Positions 1 to 7,300 of a stretch of 9,914 nucleotides of DNA are shown here, piece by piece. Source of the DNA: CF-113 sp050695155 (lineage in GTDB: Bacteria > Chloroflexota > Ktedonobacteria > Ktedonobacterales > Ktedonobacteraceae); the NCBI GenBank assembly GCA_050695155.1, contig JBOGTO010000648.1, positions 1 to 9,914 on the forward strand, given 5' to 3'. Position numbers and translations under genes: made by a program. Each line of letters opens with the position of its first letter. The stretch's first letter is position 1. The notes beneath the pieces are model-generated. The model ran no database searches. It had not been told where the DNA came from and worked only from the letters and a program-made list of their open reading frames with translations.

Positions 1-1169
1 CGAATAAGCAGCGCGCCTCGGCCATCGGCGTCTTGACGGGCGTTGGTGGCATGGGCATCGTGATTGGTCCCTTGCTCGGCGGCTGGCTGCTTGAACATTT
101 CGCGTGGGGTACGATTTTCCTGATTAACGTACCGATTATTCTTATAACGCTGCTGGTCAGCCTGTGGTTAGTGCCGGAGTCAAAGGACCCGCAGGCGCGG
201 CGGCTCGATCCAGCCGGTGCGCTGCTTTCCATCGCTGGATTAATGGCGCTGCTCTACGGCATTATCGAGGTACCGGCCTTCGGCATAGATGATCCCCGCA
301 TCATCGCCGCTTTCAGCGCCGCGCCGCTATTGTTGCTGGCCTTTGTGGTCTGGGAACTACGTTCGCGCTCTCCCATGCTGGATGTCAAGGTCTTTGCCAA
401 CGCGCATTTTACGGCGGCCAGTATGGCTCTTACGCTGACATCGTTTGCTCTGGCCGGTACGCTGTTCTTCCTGACGCAATACCTGCAACTTGTACTCAAC
501 TACACACCCCTTCAGGCCGGTCTCTGCTTTACCCCCCTGGTGCTTGGGCTGCTCGTTACTGCCTCGCTCAGCCCGCTCATCGCGCGCCTGACAGGAGTGA
601 GGGCTACCATCTCCACCGGGCTTGCCATCGTAGCCGCCAGCATCGCCCTCTTCTCCTTCCTGAATGCCAGTAGCAGTTACGTGCTGATAGCCATCATACT
701 GGCCTTGCTGGGCGCTGGTCTGGGTTTGACGATGGTGACTGCTACCAATACTATCATGGGTACACTGCCCCTCGGCAAAGCAGGTGTAGGCTCAGCCGTC
801 AACGATACCGCGCAGGAAGTCGGGGGAGCGCTGGGCGTCGCGGTACTGGGCAGCGTGCTTGCTGCCAGCTACCACGCCGCTATAGATCATGCCCCGGCAG
901 TGCAGGCGTTACCAGCCGCGTTGAAAACGCTGGTACACGACTCGATTGGCAGCACCTCCGTCCTCGCCTCGCACCTCGGCGGCTCTATCGGCCACCTGAT
1001 CGCCACCAGCGCCAACGCCGCCTTCATTGATAGCATGAGCCATACCGTCCTGGTAGCCGCAGGCGTATCGCTTTGCGGTATGTTAGTGGCGCTCTTCTTC
1101 CTGCCATCCAGAGCAAAAGACGCGCAAATGGAGCCGACCCGCCTGGAGGCGGGTGCGGGGTGTCCCTGA
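1..1169 (+). CDS. MFS drug exporter, DHA2 (EmrB/QacA) family, 5' partial
   Basis: This is the C-terminal 388 residues of a proton-driven multidrug efflux protein of the inner membrane; reading begins at base 3 and the gene starts upstream of the window. The first residues (GVGGMGIVIGPLLGG) are motif C, the antiporter signature of transmembrane helix 5, so roughly 130 N-terminal residues are missing from a usual 14-helix protein of about 500. About nine hydrophobic helices follow. The stretch GKAGVGSAVNDTAQEVGGALGVA at visible residues 258-280 is highly typical of DHA2 exporters of the QacA/SmvA type. The last residues (about 378-388, TRLEAGAGCP) are encoded by a hairpin repeat and are probably not ancestral. 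A TetR regulator follows 91 bases downstream, a common arrangement for regulated efflux. The substrate cannot be told from sequence. Family call is secure; drug specificity is unknown. Confidence 0.93.
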   Translation, partial: NKQRASAIGVLTGVGGMGIVIGPLLGGWLLEHFAWGTIFLINVPIILITLLVSLWLVPESKDPQARRLDPAGALLSIAGLMALLYGIIEVPAFGIDDPRIIAAFSAAPLLLLAFVVWELRSRSPMLDVKVFANAHFTAASMALTLTSFALAGTLFFLTQYLQLVLNYTPLQAGLCFTPLVLGLLVTASLSPLIARLTGVRATISTGLAIVAASIALFSFLNASSSYVLIAIILALLGAGLGLTMVTATNTIMGTLPLGKAGVGSAVNDTAQEVGGALGVAVLGSVLAASYHAAIDHAPAVQALPAALKTLVHDSIGSTSVLASHLGGSIGHLIATSANAAFIDSMSHTVLVAAGVSLCGMLVALFFLPSRAKDAQMEPTRLEAGAGCP

Positions 1170-1197
1170 AATGTAGGGACGCCCCTTGCGGGCGTCC
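1137..1197. repeat. GC-rich hairpin repeat across the MFS stop codon
   Basis: Three overlapping inverted repeats lie here. ACCCGCC/GGCGGGT (1137-1143 and 1148-1154) forms a 7-bp stem with a 4-base loop inside the coding region. GGGGTGTCCCT/AGGGACGCCCC (1157-1167 and 1175-1185) forms an 11-bp stem with one G-T wobble, its left arm ending in the stop codon. GGACGCCC/GGGCGTCC (1177-1184 and 1190-1197) forms an 8-bp stem that competes with the second. The GTAGGGAC core resembles the GTAGGGGC cores of the palindromes at 3066 and 9497. The structure could slow or end transcription of the exporter gene, but no T-tract follows. Confidence 0.7.
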
Positions 1198-1204
1198 GGT
1201 GTAC

Positions 1205-1233
1205 TTGACGGAACGCGCCAGCCTCACTACAAT
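1205..1233 (+). promoter_or_regulatory. Sigma-70 type promoter of the TetR gene
   Basis: A -35 box TTGACG (1205-1210) is separated by exactly 17 bases from a -10 box TACAAT (1228-1233). Transcription would start near 1240 and give a leader of about 20 bases that contains the AGGAGG ribosome site at 1245-1250. The promoter starts just after the hairpin repeat, so the TetR gene need not depend on the exporter transcript. The start site at 1240 rules out the ATG at 1232 as a usable start. Confidence 0.75.
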
Positions 1234-1260
1234 GGAGGAACAAAAGGAGGAAGCGACCAT

Positions 1261-1866
1261 TTGACAACTCTGCCTGAAAAGGTAAAACGCAAGGCCGGGC
1301 GTCCGCGCAGCGCCGAGTCTCACCAGGCTATTCTCCAGGCCACCATCGAGTTGCTGACAGAAGAAGGCTTCGAGTCCATGAGCATCGAAGCCATTGCCGC
1401 GCGCGCCGGAGTTGGCAAGACCACCATCTACCGGCGCTGGGCAACGAAAGCCGACCTGGTAATCGATGCCCTCGAAATCCTGCGCTCAGAAGTTCCTCTG
1501 ATCGATACCGGCGATTTGCGCAGTGATCTGATTGCGGTGTTACAGAGTGGCTGGCAGCAAACTCCCTCCTATCTTGAAGCCCTGACCCTCAAAATGGTTG
1601 GCGAATTGAAATCCAATCCAGAGGTTTTTAAGGCGTTCTATGCTCGTCTCGTCGTTCCCCGCTCACAACAATTCGCCAGTATGATCGAACGCGCAAAGGC
1701 GCGCGGGCAGATTCGCTCCGATATTGCCCCGGAGTTCGTGGTTGATCTTGTGGCCGGCCCCATACTCTTTCGCACACTCTTCACCAGCCTTGTTACTTCC
1801 ACTCCTGCCGATTACCCTAAACAAGTCGTCGATGCTATCCTGGATGGTATCGCTGCAAAGCCATAG
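1261..1866 (+). CDS. TetR/AcrR family transcriptional regulator
   Basis: A 201-residue one-component repressor that should bind DNA as a dimer and release it on binding a small ligand. The start is TTG at 1261: AGGAGG lies at 1245-1250 with a 10-base gap, and the upstream promoter places the transcript start near 1240, so longer readings from 1186 are excluded. The N-terminus is basic (KRKAGRPR, residues 9-16). The TetR helix-turn-helix covers about residues 21-66, with the typical turn and recognition helix AGVGKTTIYRRW at 49-60. The C-terminal part (about 85-195) resembles the TetR_C_11 ligand-binding fold, including the segment around RAKARGQIRSDI. It sits just downstream of a DHA2 exporter in the same direction, so control of that exporter and of itself is the simplest reading. 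No clean palindromic operator is visible at its promoter. The ligand is unknown. Confidence 0.93.
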   Translation: MTTLPEKVKRKAGRPRSAESHQAILQATIELLTEEGFESMSIEAIAARAGVGKTTIYRRWATKADLVIDALEILRSEVPLIDTGDLRSDLIAVLQSGWQQTPSYLEALTLKMVGELKSNPEVFKAFYARLVVPRSQQFASMIERAKARGQIRSDIAPEFVVDLVAGPILFRTLFTSLVTSTPADYPKQVVDAILDGIAAKP

Positions 1867-1894
1867 CTGTGTTATTGCAAGCCACAACAATGTA

Positions 1895-1923
1895 TTGACA
1901 TCCAACAACAATTTTGCTATAGT
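1895..1923 (+). promoter_or_regulatory. Strong extended -10 promoter of the XRE-map operon
   Basis: A perfect -35 box TTGACA (1895-1900), a 17-base spacer, and a -10 box TATAGT (1918-1923) preceded by TGC (1915-1917), which gives an extended -10. This is the closest match to the sigma-70 consensus in the window. Transcription should begin near 1930, leaving a leader of about 27 bases. Two copies of ACAACAAT (1884-1891 and 1905-1912), 21 bases apart, flank the -35 box and may be a regulator site. Confidence 0.82.
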
Positions 1924-1942
1924 GAACATAAGAAAAAATTTC

Positions 1943-1948
1943 AGGAGG
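1943..1948 (+). promoter_or_regulatory. Ribosome binding site that selects GTG 1957
   Basis: AGGAGG lies only 2 bases before the GTG at 1951 but 8 bases before the in-frame GTG at 1957. The second spacing is normal and the first is too short, so translation most likely starts at 1957. Confidence 0.75.
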
Positions 1949-1956
1949 TAGTGACC

Positions 1957-2247
1957 GTGACGATTTCGTGCAAGCTGCGCGTTTTGCTCGCTAAGGTAAA
2001 CGTTGTACGCGCCGACCAGGGGCAACCCCTATTGAGTTTGCGTCGCCTCTCCGAGGAGAGCGGTGTGTCTTTGAGCGTCCTGGCATCCTTACACACGGGA
2101 CGCAGCCAGCGCATCGATTACAACACGGTCGATCATCTTTTGCGCTATTTTAATGCATATTTTACCGTTACCACCAACGATTTGCTTACCTGGGAATGGG
2201 AGCAAACCCATGAGCGAGATTCGCTGTCTATTGTAGGACAGGGATAA
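1957..2247 (+). CDS. Small XRE/Cro-type helix-turn-helix protein
   Basis: A 96-residue protein that is almost entirely one Cro/C1-type DNA-binding domain. The N-terminal helix (residues 5-19) leads to SLRRLSEESGVSLSVLASLHTGRSQRI (27-53), the HTH helices and the turn after them. Residues 54-80 (around YNTVDHLLRYFNAYF and NDLLTWEW) close the domain. The acidic tail 81-96 is short and no sensor domain is present. The family resembles small XRE proteins I recall as abundant in Ktedonobacteria; that link is from memory and not checked. GTG start at 1957 is chosen from ribosome-site spacing. The gene is followed 21 bases later by a methionine aminopeptidase gene in the same direction with no terminator between, so the two are probably one transcript. 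It may repress its own promoter through the repeated ACAACAAT boxes, which is inference. Confidence 0.88.
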   Translation: MTISCKLRVLLAKVNVVRADQGQPLLSLRRLSEESGVSLSVLASLHTGRSQRIDYNTVDHLLRYFNAYFTVTTNDLLTWEWEQTHERDSLSIVGQG

Positions 2248-2268
2248 AAGAAGAGAGAGTATAGTTAC

Positions 2269-3057
2269 ATGGCTGTTATGTTAAAATCAAAGCTAGAAAT
2301 AGCGCAGTTGCGCGAGGCGGGTCGCATCGTGGCGCTGACTTATGATGTATTGCGCCCTTATGTCAAGCCGGGCGTGTCTACAGCTGAACTCGATAAAATC
2401 GCCGAGGATTTCATTCGCGGCAAGGGCGCGAAGCCCATCTATAAAGGCTATGGCGCGCGTCCGGCCAGAGGTGGTATACCGGCTATTCCTCCGTTTCCCG
2501 CTACCATTTGTGTTGCCGTCAATAACGTAATCTGTCACGGTATCCCCAGCCCCAAACAACTTCTTAAAGACGGGGATATTATCGGCGTCGATATCGGTGT
2601 GCTTTATAAAGGCTGGGTTGGCGACGCCTGTGTCACCTACCCCGTCGGCCAGCTCGATGATGAGACGCAGCATCTGATGGACGTGGCGAAACGCTGCCTG
2701 GAACTGGGCATCGAGCAGGCGCGTAATGGCAACCGCCTGGGCGATGTCGGCGCGGCCATCCAGGCCCATGCCGAAGCGAACGGCTTCTCTACCGTGCGCG
2801 ATTTTGTGGGACACGGCGTTGGGCGTTCTCTGCACGAAGACCCCCAGGTTCCCCACTACGGTCGCCCCAACACCGGCCTGAAACTCCAGCGCGGTATGGT
2901 CTTCACCATCGAACCCATGATTAACGAAGGCACCTACCAGGCCAAAATGCTGCCCGACCGCTGGACCGTCTGCACCGCCGACGGCAAGCGCTCAGCCCAG
3001 TTCGAGCATTCCCTCGCCATCACCGACGGCGCGCCAGAACTGCTGACGCTGCCATAA
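2269..3057 (+). CDS. map: Type I methionine aminopeptidase
   Basis: A 262-residue cytosolic metalloprotease that removes the initiator methionine from new proteins whose second residue is small. All key residues are present: His90 (substrate binding, in VICHGIP), the metal ligands Asp108 (VDIG), Asp119 (GDAC), His182 (GHGVG), Glu215 (TIEPM) and Glu246 (AQFEHS), plus His189 (LHEDP). Length is close to the E. coli enzyme (264). Relative to that enzyme there is an extra Pro/Gly-rich stretch at about residues 62-76 (GARPARGGIPAIPP) just before the FPATIC strand. ATG 2269 is preferred because a GAGAG-rich ribosome site ends 9 bases before it; ATG 2278 is the alternative. The gene is not next to secY, adk or infA as the housekeeping copy often is, so it may be a second copy, but this cannot be decided from the window. 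Confidence 0.96.
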   Translation: MAVMLKSKLEIAQLREAGRIVALTYDVLRPYVKPGVSTAELDKIAEDFIRGKGAKPIYKGYGARPARGGIPAIPPFPATICVAVNNVICHGIPSPKQLLKDGDIIGVDIGVLYKGWVGDACVTYPVGQLDDETQHLMDVAKRCLELGIEQARNGNRLGDVGAAIQAHAEANGFSTVRDFVGHGVGRSLHEDPQVPHYGRPNTGLKLQRGMVFTIEPMINEGTYQAKMLPDRWTVCTADGKRSAQFEHSLAITDGAPELLTLP

Positions 3058-3065
3058 TTACTTTA

Positions 3066-3218
3066 ATGAACCGTAGGGGCGGGGGCCTTCATGGCCGCCC
3101 GCGTCCCTGTTCATCATGCGGAATTCGTGGGGCATCGTACCCCTATCACGATGCCAACACGCGGGCGGCCCTAAAGGCCCCCACCCATCCCCACGCCACC
3201 TCCGCCCCTACGGTTCAT
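3066..3218. repeat. Nested inverted repeat between convergent genes
   Basis: This 153-base element fills the gap between map and the convergent BKACE gene. Its ends are perfect 17-bp inverted repeats (ATGAACCGTAGGGGCGG at 3066-3082, complement at 3202-3218). Inside are GGGGGCCTT/AAGGCCCCC (3081-3089 and 3174-3182), GGCCGCCCGCGT/ACGCGGGCGGCC (3093-3104 and 3159-3170), and a central GGCATCGT/ACGATGCC stem (3131-3138 and 3148-3155). The right arm has about 19 extra bases (3183-3201) not paired in the left arm. No open reading frame in it looks coding. It could act as a two-way transcription barrier or be a small non-autonomous mobile element; no clear target duplication flanks it. Confidence 0.85.
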
Positions 3219-3233
3219 ATTGACGTTTGCGGT

Positions 3234-4055
3234 TTAGCGATACCGCTCTAATTGTAATATCTCCCTTGCCTCTGCGGGCGTTGCCACGGGCCGGTCAAGT
3301 TCTTGCGCGATACGGGCAATGCGCGCTACCAGTTGCGCGTTGCTCTGCGCCAGTTGGCCTTTGCGATAGTAGATGTTGTCCTCGAAGCCCACGCGCGCGT
3401 TGCCGCCCATTGCCAGGGCGATAGTTGCCAGCGTCAACTGGCGGCGACCGATACCCGCCACGCTCCAGGTACTGCCGGGCGGCAGGCAGCGCACCATATG
3501 CGCCAGGTGAGCGGGATCAGCGCCCAGGCCGCCGGGAACGCCCATCACAAAGTCGAAATGCAGCGGATCGCTAATCAGCCCCATCTTATACAGGCGCATA
3601 GCTTCGTCAAGCATTCCCACGTCGAAGATTTCGATTTCAGGTACAATCCCCGACTCGCGCAGGCGGCGCGCGAAGGTCTCGACCAGCCCGCGATTATTCA
3701 TGAACACCCCGTCGCCAAAGTTGACCGTGCCGGTCGTCAGGGTTGCCATATCAGGCTGGCATTCTATGCTCTGTAAACGTTCTTCCGCGCTCATCCATAC
3801 CGCTCCGCCCGTAGAGACCTGCGTGATGACATCGCAGCGCGCGCGAATACCCTCAACCACCTCGCGGAATAAGCGCCCGTCCTGCGTCGCGTTGCCCTGC
3901 GCGTCGCGCACATGGATATGAATAATCGCGGCTCCCGCTTCATAGCACTCGACGGCGGAGGCGATAATCTCCTGTGGCGTTATGGGTAAATTGGGCTGCT
4001 CCGCCCTCGTCACTTCCGCGCCAACCATAGCGGCGGTAATCATTACAGGTTGCAT
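3234..4055 (-). CDS. Beta-keto acid cleavage enzyme, BKACE/Kce family (DUF849)
   Basis: A 273-residue soluble zinc-dependent TIM-barrel enzyme. The reference member, Kce, converts 3-keto-5-aminohexanoate and acetyl-CoA to 3-aminobutyryl-CoA and acetoacetate in lysine fermentation; other members act on different beta-keto acids. Visible active-site residues are Glu14 (GAEVTR), the zinc ligands His46 and His48 (IIHIHVRD), Ser81-Thr82 (STGG), Thr107-Thr108 (SLTTGT-like ATLTTGT), Arg221, Glu225 (zinc) and Asp226 (RVGFEDNIYY). His46 and His48 match the known numbering exactly and the C-terminal trio is shifted by five. Close overall likeness to Kce favours an amino-substituted beta-keto acid as substrate, but no other lysine-fermentation gene (kdd, kal, kamA/D/E) is in the window, so the substrate is open. 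ATG 4055 follows a GGGAG ribosome site. The gene stands alone, convergent to map and divergent from the kinase. Confidence 0.93.
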   Translation of the reverse strand: MQPVMITAAMVGAEVTRAEQPNLPITPQEIIASAVECYEAGAAIIHIHVRDAQGNATQDGRLFREVVEGIRARCDVITQVSTGGAVWMSAEERLQSIECQPDMATLTTGTVNFGDGVFMNNRGLVETFARRLRESGIVPEIEIFDVGMLDEAMRLYKMGLISDPLHFDFVMGVPGGLGADPAHLAHMVRCLPPGSTWSVAGIGRRQLTLATIALAMGGNARVGFEDNIYYRKGQLAQSNAQLVARIARIAQELDRPVATPAEAREILQLERYR

Positions 4056-4103
4056 GAAATCTCTCCCTTTCCTTTGTTTGATACTGTGCGATGGTTGCTC
4101 TTA

Positions 4104-4132
4104 ACTATATGATGAATAAAGATAACTATCCA
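4104..4132 (-). promoter_or_regulatory. Probable promoter of the BKACE gene
   Basis: On the minus strand a -35 box TGGATA (4132-4127, four of six matches) lies 17 bases before a -10 box TATAGT (4109-4104, five of six). Transcription would start near 4097, about 40 bases before the ATG. The heptamer ATAGTTA occurs twice, 21 bases apart, overlapping each box. The -35 is imperfect, so an activator or only moderate strength is possible. Confidence 0.5.
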
Positions 4133-4197
4133 GTATTGTTAGCCATCTATTAAGCATAATCTGGAGAATGGTTGTGTAACCCTGATGTCCTGCAATC

Positions 4198-4226
4198 GTG
4201 ACAAACATGCAGCGTTCGGTTATACT
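4198..4226 (+). promoter_or_regulatory. Probable promoter of the sensor kinase operon
   Basis: GTGACA (4198-4203, five of six -35 matches), a 17-base spacer and TATACT (4221-4226, five of six -10 matches). Transcription would start near 4233 and leave a leader of about 69 bases. The ribosome site GAGGAAA (4291-4297) lies 7 bases after its GAGG core from the ATG at 4302. The rest of the 4056-4301 gap shows no further gene or strong structure. Confidence 0.65.
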
Positions 4227-4301
4227 ACATTCAGTCAAAACGCATGAGGTACGATAGAAAATAGTAAATAATACATTTGCCCTGCCAGCAGAGGAAATAA
4301 C

Positions 4302-7300
4302 ATGCCGGTGCATAAGTCCGAACTCGATATAAAAGCCGTTGTCACGGACGCCTTAAACCAGAATTATCTTAAAAAATTGGGTCGCCAGACGTATATTGCG
4401 ACCGCTATTGTTATTTTCATCTGTGTTGTCAGCCTGATATGGCTGGTCTTCCACATTGGCGGCAAAACTCCCGTAGCGCGGTCTACCTTGCTGGTCTTCT
4501 ACGCCAACTCCATGTATGCCTTTGCCTCTTTTGTTGGCGCTATCTGGTGTTTCCAGACCGTGCATCGCGCCGGGAATGGGCCGGTGAGATTAACGACCCG
4601 CCATCGGAACGCCTGGCTGCTGATTGGTCTGGGACTGCTGTCGAACGGCATTGGCGGCGCTATTTATACCTACCTCGAAGATTATGTGATGAAAAACCCG
4701 GTACCTTCGCCCGCCGATTTCTTTTTCATGTTCACCTATATTCTGACTTTCGCTGGCCTGCTCATAATGCCAACTTTTCCCAAAACCCGGCAATCATTCA
4801 TGCTCATTATACTGGATACGCTGATTATCACCCTGTGTATCCTGGATATTAGCTGGTTTTTTGTACTCAGGCCAATATTTGCCACATTCACCGACCTGGC
4901 TCAAATATACGTCGCTGCTTCCTACCCTTTCTGGGATATTCTGCTGGTGCTGGCTATTGTCCTGCTCATTTACCAGCGCACCGGACCCGTGCTGAATCCT
5001 TCGCTCATCATATGCGGCATAGGTATCTTTGCGCAAATCGGGGCTGATACCCTGTATGCCATGACTATTCCGACCAATACCTACAATACCGGTACCTGGT
5101 ATATTGATACATTCTGGTTCATTGGCTACCTGCTAATCGGACTCAGCGCCCCCTACCAGTATGCCAGCATCGCCCGTCGCGCTTACCGCGACCGCGAGCA
5201 TCCAAAAGCGCACACACGACTGGCGGATGATGCCACGATCAATCGCGCAGGCAAGGTGCGGGATCATTCATTTCTCTCCAGCGGCGCTTTAATCTATATT
5301 CCTATCGCGGCTCTGGTTGCCGTTATCCTTTACAGCGAAATCGCGCATATACACGATTCGCTGCTCATTATCATTGGAGCCTGTATTGGCCTTTTACTTG
5401 CCAGCCGCTTTGTGGTGTCCAATTATGAGAATGAAAGGCTATTATCGGAACGAGACCAGCGGCGCGAACAGGCCGATATGCTGCGTATGTTGACCGCGCA
5501 GTTGACGGAAGAAATTCAACTCAATAGCCTGATTACACGCATCGTTACTATTGGCACCACCGCGTTAGGCTTTGATACTGCCGCGCTGCTTTTAGTCGAA
5601 ACATACGTCCAGCCCGAAGTGAGCGAGTTTAATCTGCTGGTGTGTGCTGCATCTGATACCTTTGATAGTGTTGCGACCTGGCAATTGGAGGCGGAGCGGT
5701 TTCAGTATTGCGATATCCTGTCCGGTAAACCGGTAGACGTATACTGGCCCGAAAAATGGGTTCAGCTTCCAGAAGGCTTAACAGAGTGGCAAAAAGAGCA
5801 ACAAGTTCTTTCAACCCTCTTTATCCCGCTTGTCACGCAGGGGAAAAACCTGGGCTGTCTGGCCTTTTCAAGCCGCACTCTGCGCAGCTTTGACGAAAAC
5901 CAGCAATATCTCGCTACCGCTTTCGCTGAGCAGGCCGCGCGCACCATCGAACAGGCGCACTTCTATGAGGAGGCGCGCGAGCATGAATTATTCGCCCAGG
6001 CGCTGACAACGGTGGCGGCCCGCTTGAATTCGGCGGTTGCTACGGGAGCCGGAGTCGGCACAGAGATTCAGCAGCTTATTTGCACGGAGGGCGCGCGCGC
6101 TTTGCAGGCCGATTATGCTATATTGTACACGCCTGTACGAAGCGATATGCTCGCGCCGGTGGCTGCCGCCTGCCGCGACCAGAATGCTGGCTCCCTGCCG
6201 GGCGACTGGCCTCCTATCCGCGCTCGCACGCCGGAAACGCAAGCCCTGACCTCGTTGCAGCCGGAGTTAATGCCGATTATCGACATGGCTTCGAGCGGCT
6301 TCCTGCCCGCCATAACTGGCCCAATGCTCGCCTTGCCCATGCCAGTGCAGCAGCAGAGATCTCTCACTACTACGACCGCTCCCATGAGCGTGCCGTCAGG
6401 CGGGTTGCGCGGGCGCAAATTGATCTCGCTGCGTAATGTACTCTTGCAGCGCAGCGTGCGCACAGCTATTTTCGCCCCGCTTATTGTAGGGAATCAAGCG
6501 GTTGCCCTGCTCGTCCTGGCGCGTTCAAGCGCGCCGGATGCCCACCATAAACGCTCTTACACCCGCGCGGACCTGGAGCAAGCACGCGATTTCGCGGAAC
6601 AGGCAACCATCGCCTTCACCAACGCGCAACTCTACCAGCAGATACGTATGGCGCACAGGCAGCTTCAGGAATTAGATCAGCTTAAAGACCAGTTCATGAT
6701 TACCGCCTCGCATGAACTGCGCACACCCCTTACTTCGGTGCAAGGCTATCTCGAATTGCTGGCGCAGTTTGGAGACAAGGTACCCCCGGAGCAGCGCCAG
6801 GAATTTTTGCAAAAAGCGCGGCGCGGCTGCGATGAACTGGTACTCTTGCTCAGCAACGTCATGGACGCCAGCCGCCTGGAGGTTGAGGCCGGTATTCGCC
6901 AGGCTCACCTCGAAAGCGTCTCTGTTCAACGGGTCATCCAGGATGTGATTACGCTAATTGAGCCGCAAGTGCATCAGGAACACCGTCAAGCCTATACACG
7001 CATCCCCGATCATCTCGAGGTGAGAGCCGATCCCGCTCGCTTGCGCCAGGTTATGCTCAACCTGTGTACCAATGCCCTGAAATATTCTCCATCCGGCACA
7101 CCTATTGCCTTTAACGCCCGCGTCTATTACGATCAGCGTCCCTCAGCCCTGATTAGCGTTGCCGATAAAGGCAATGGCATTAGACCCGAAGACCAGGCGC
7201 AAGTATTTCAGCGTTTTGTGCGCCTCGAAAGCGACTTGAACAGCCCGGTACGCGGCTCCGGCCTGGGACTCTATATCTCGCGCCGTCTCATTGAAGCGAT

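Noticed and set aside
1192..1216. Imperfect inverted repeat GCGTCCG / CGGAACGC around the TetR -35 box as an operator
   Set aside because: Pairing needs a one-base gap and the left arm is part of the GC-rich repeat; too weak to call an operator.
1186..1260. Longer TetR start at TTG 1186
   Set aside because: The added codons come from the hairpin repeat and promoter, have no family likeness, and lie before the inferred transcript start.
1232..1264. Ten-codon leader ORF MEEQKEEATI whose stop overlaps the TetR TTG start
   Set aside because: Its ATG overlaps the -10 box (1228-1233), so the TetR transcript should start after it. It could only be read on a transcript from the exporter, and no ribosome site precedes it.
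3066..3251. Small protein encoded in the palindromic element (61 codons from ATG 3066)
   Set aside because: The frame is made of repeat arms and runs into the BKACE gene; composition follows the palindrome.
3303..3776. Open frame of 157 codons on the plus strand
   Set aside because: It is the antisense shadow of the BKACE gene, which has full motif support; the translated product shows no family features.
4101..4313. Open frame of 70 codons on the minus strand in the divergent gap
   Set aside because: It overlaps both promoters and the kinase start, has no ribosome site and no recognisable composition.
6113..6463. Minus-strand open frame inside the kinase gene
   Set aside because: Fully embedded in a well supported coding region; Arg/Gly-rich shadow composition.
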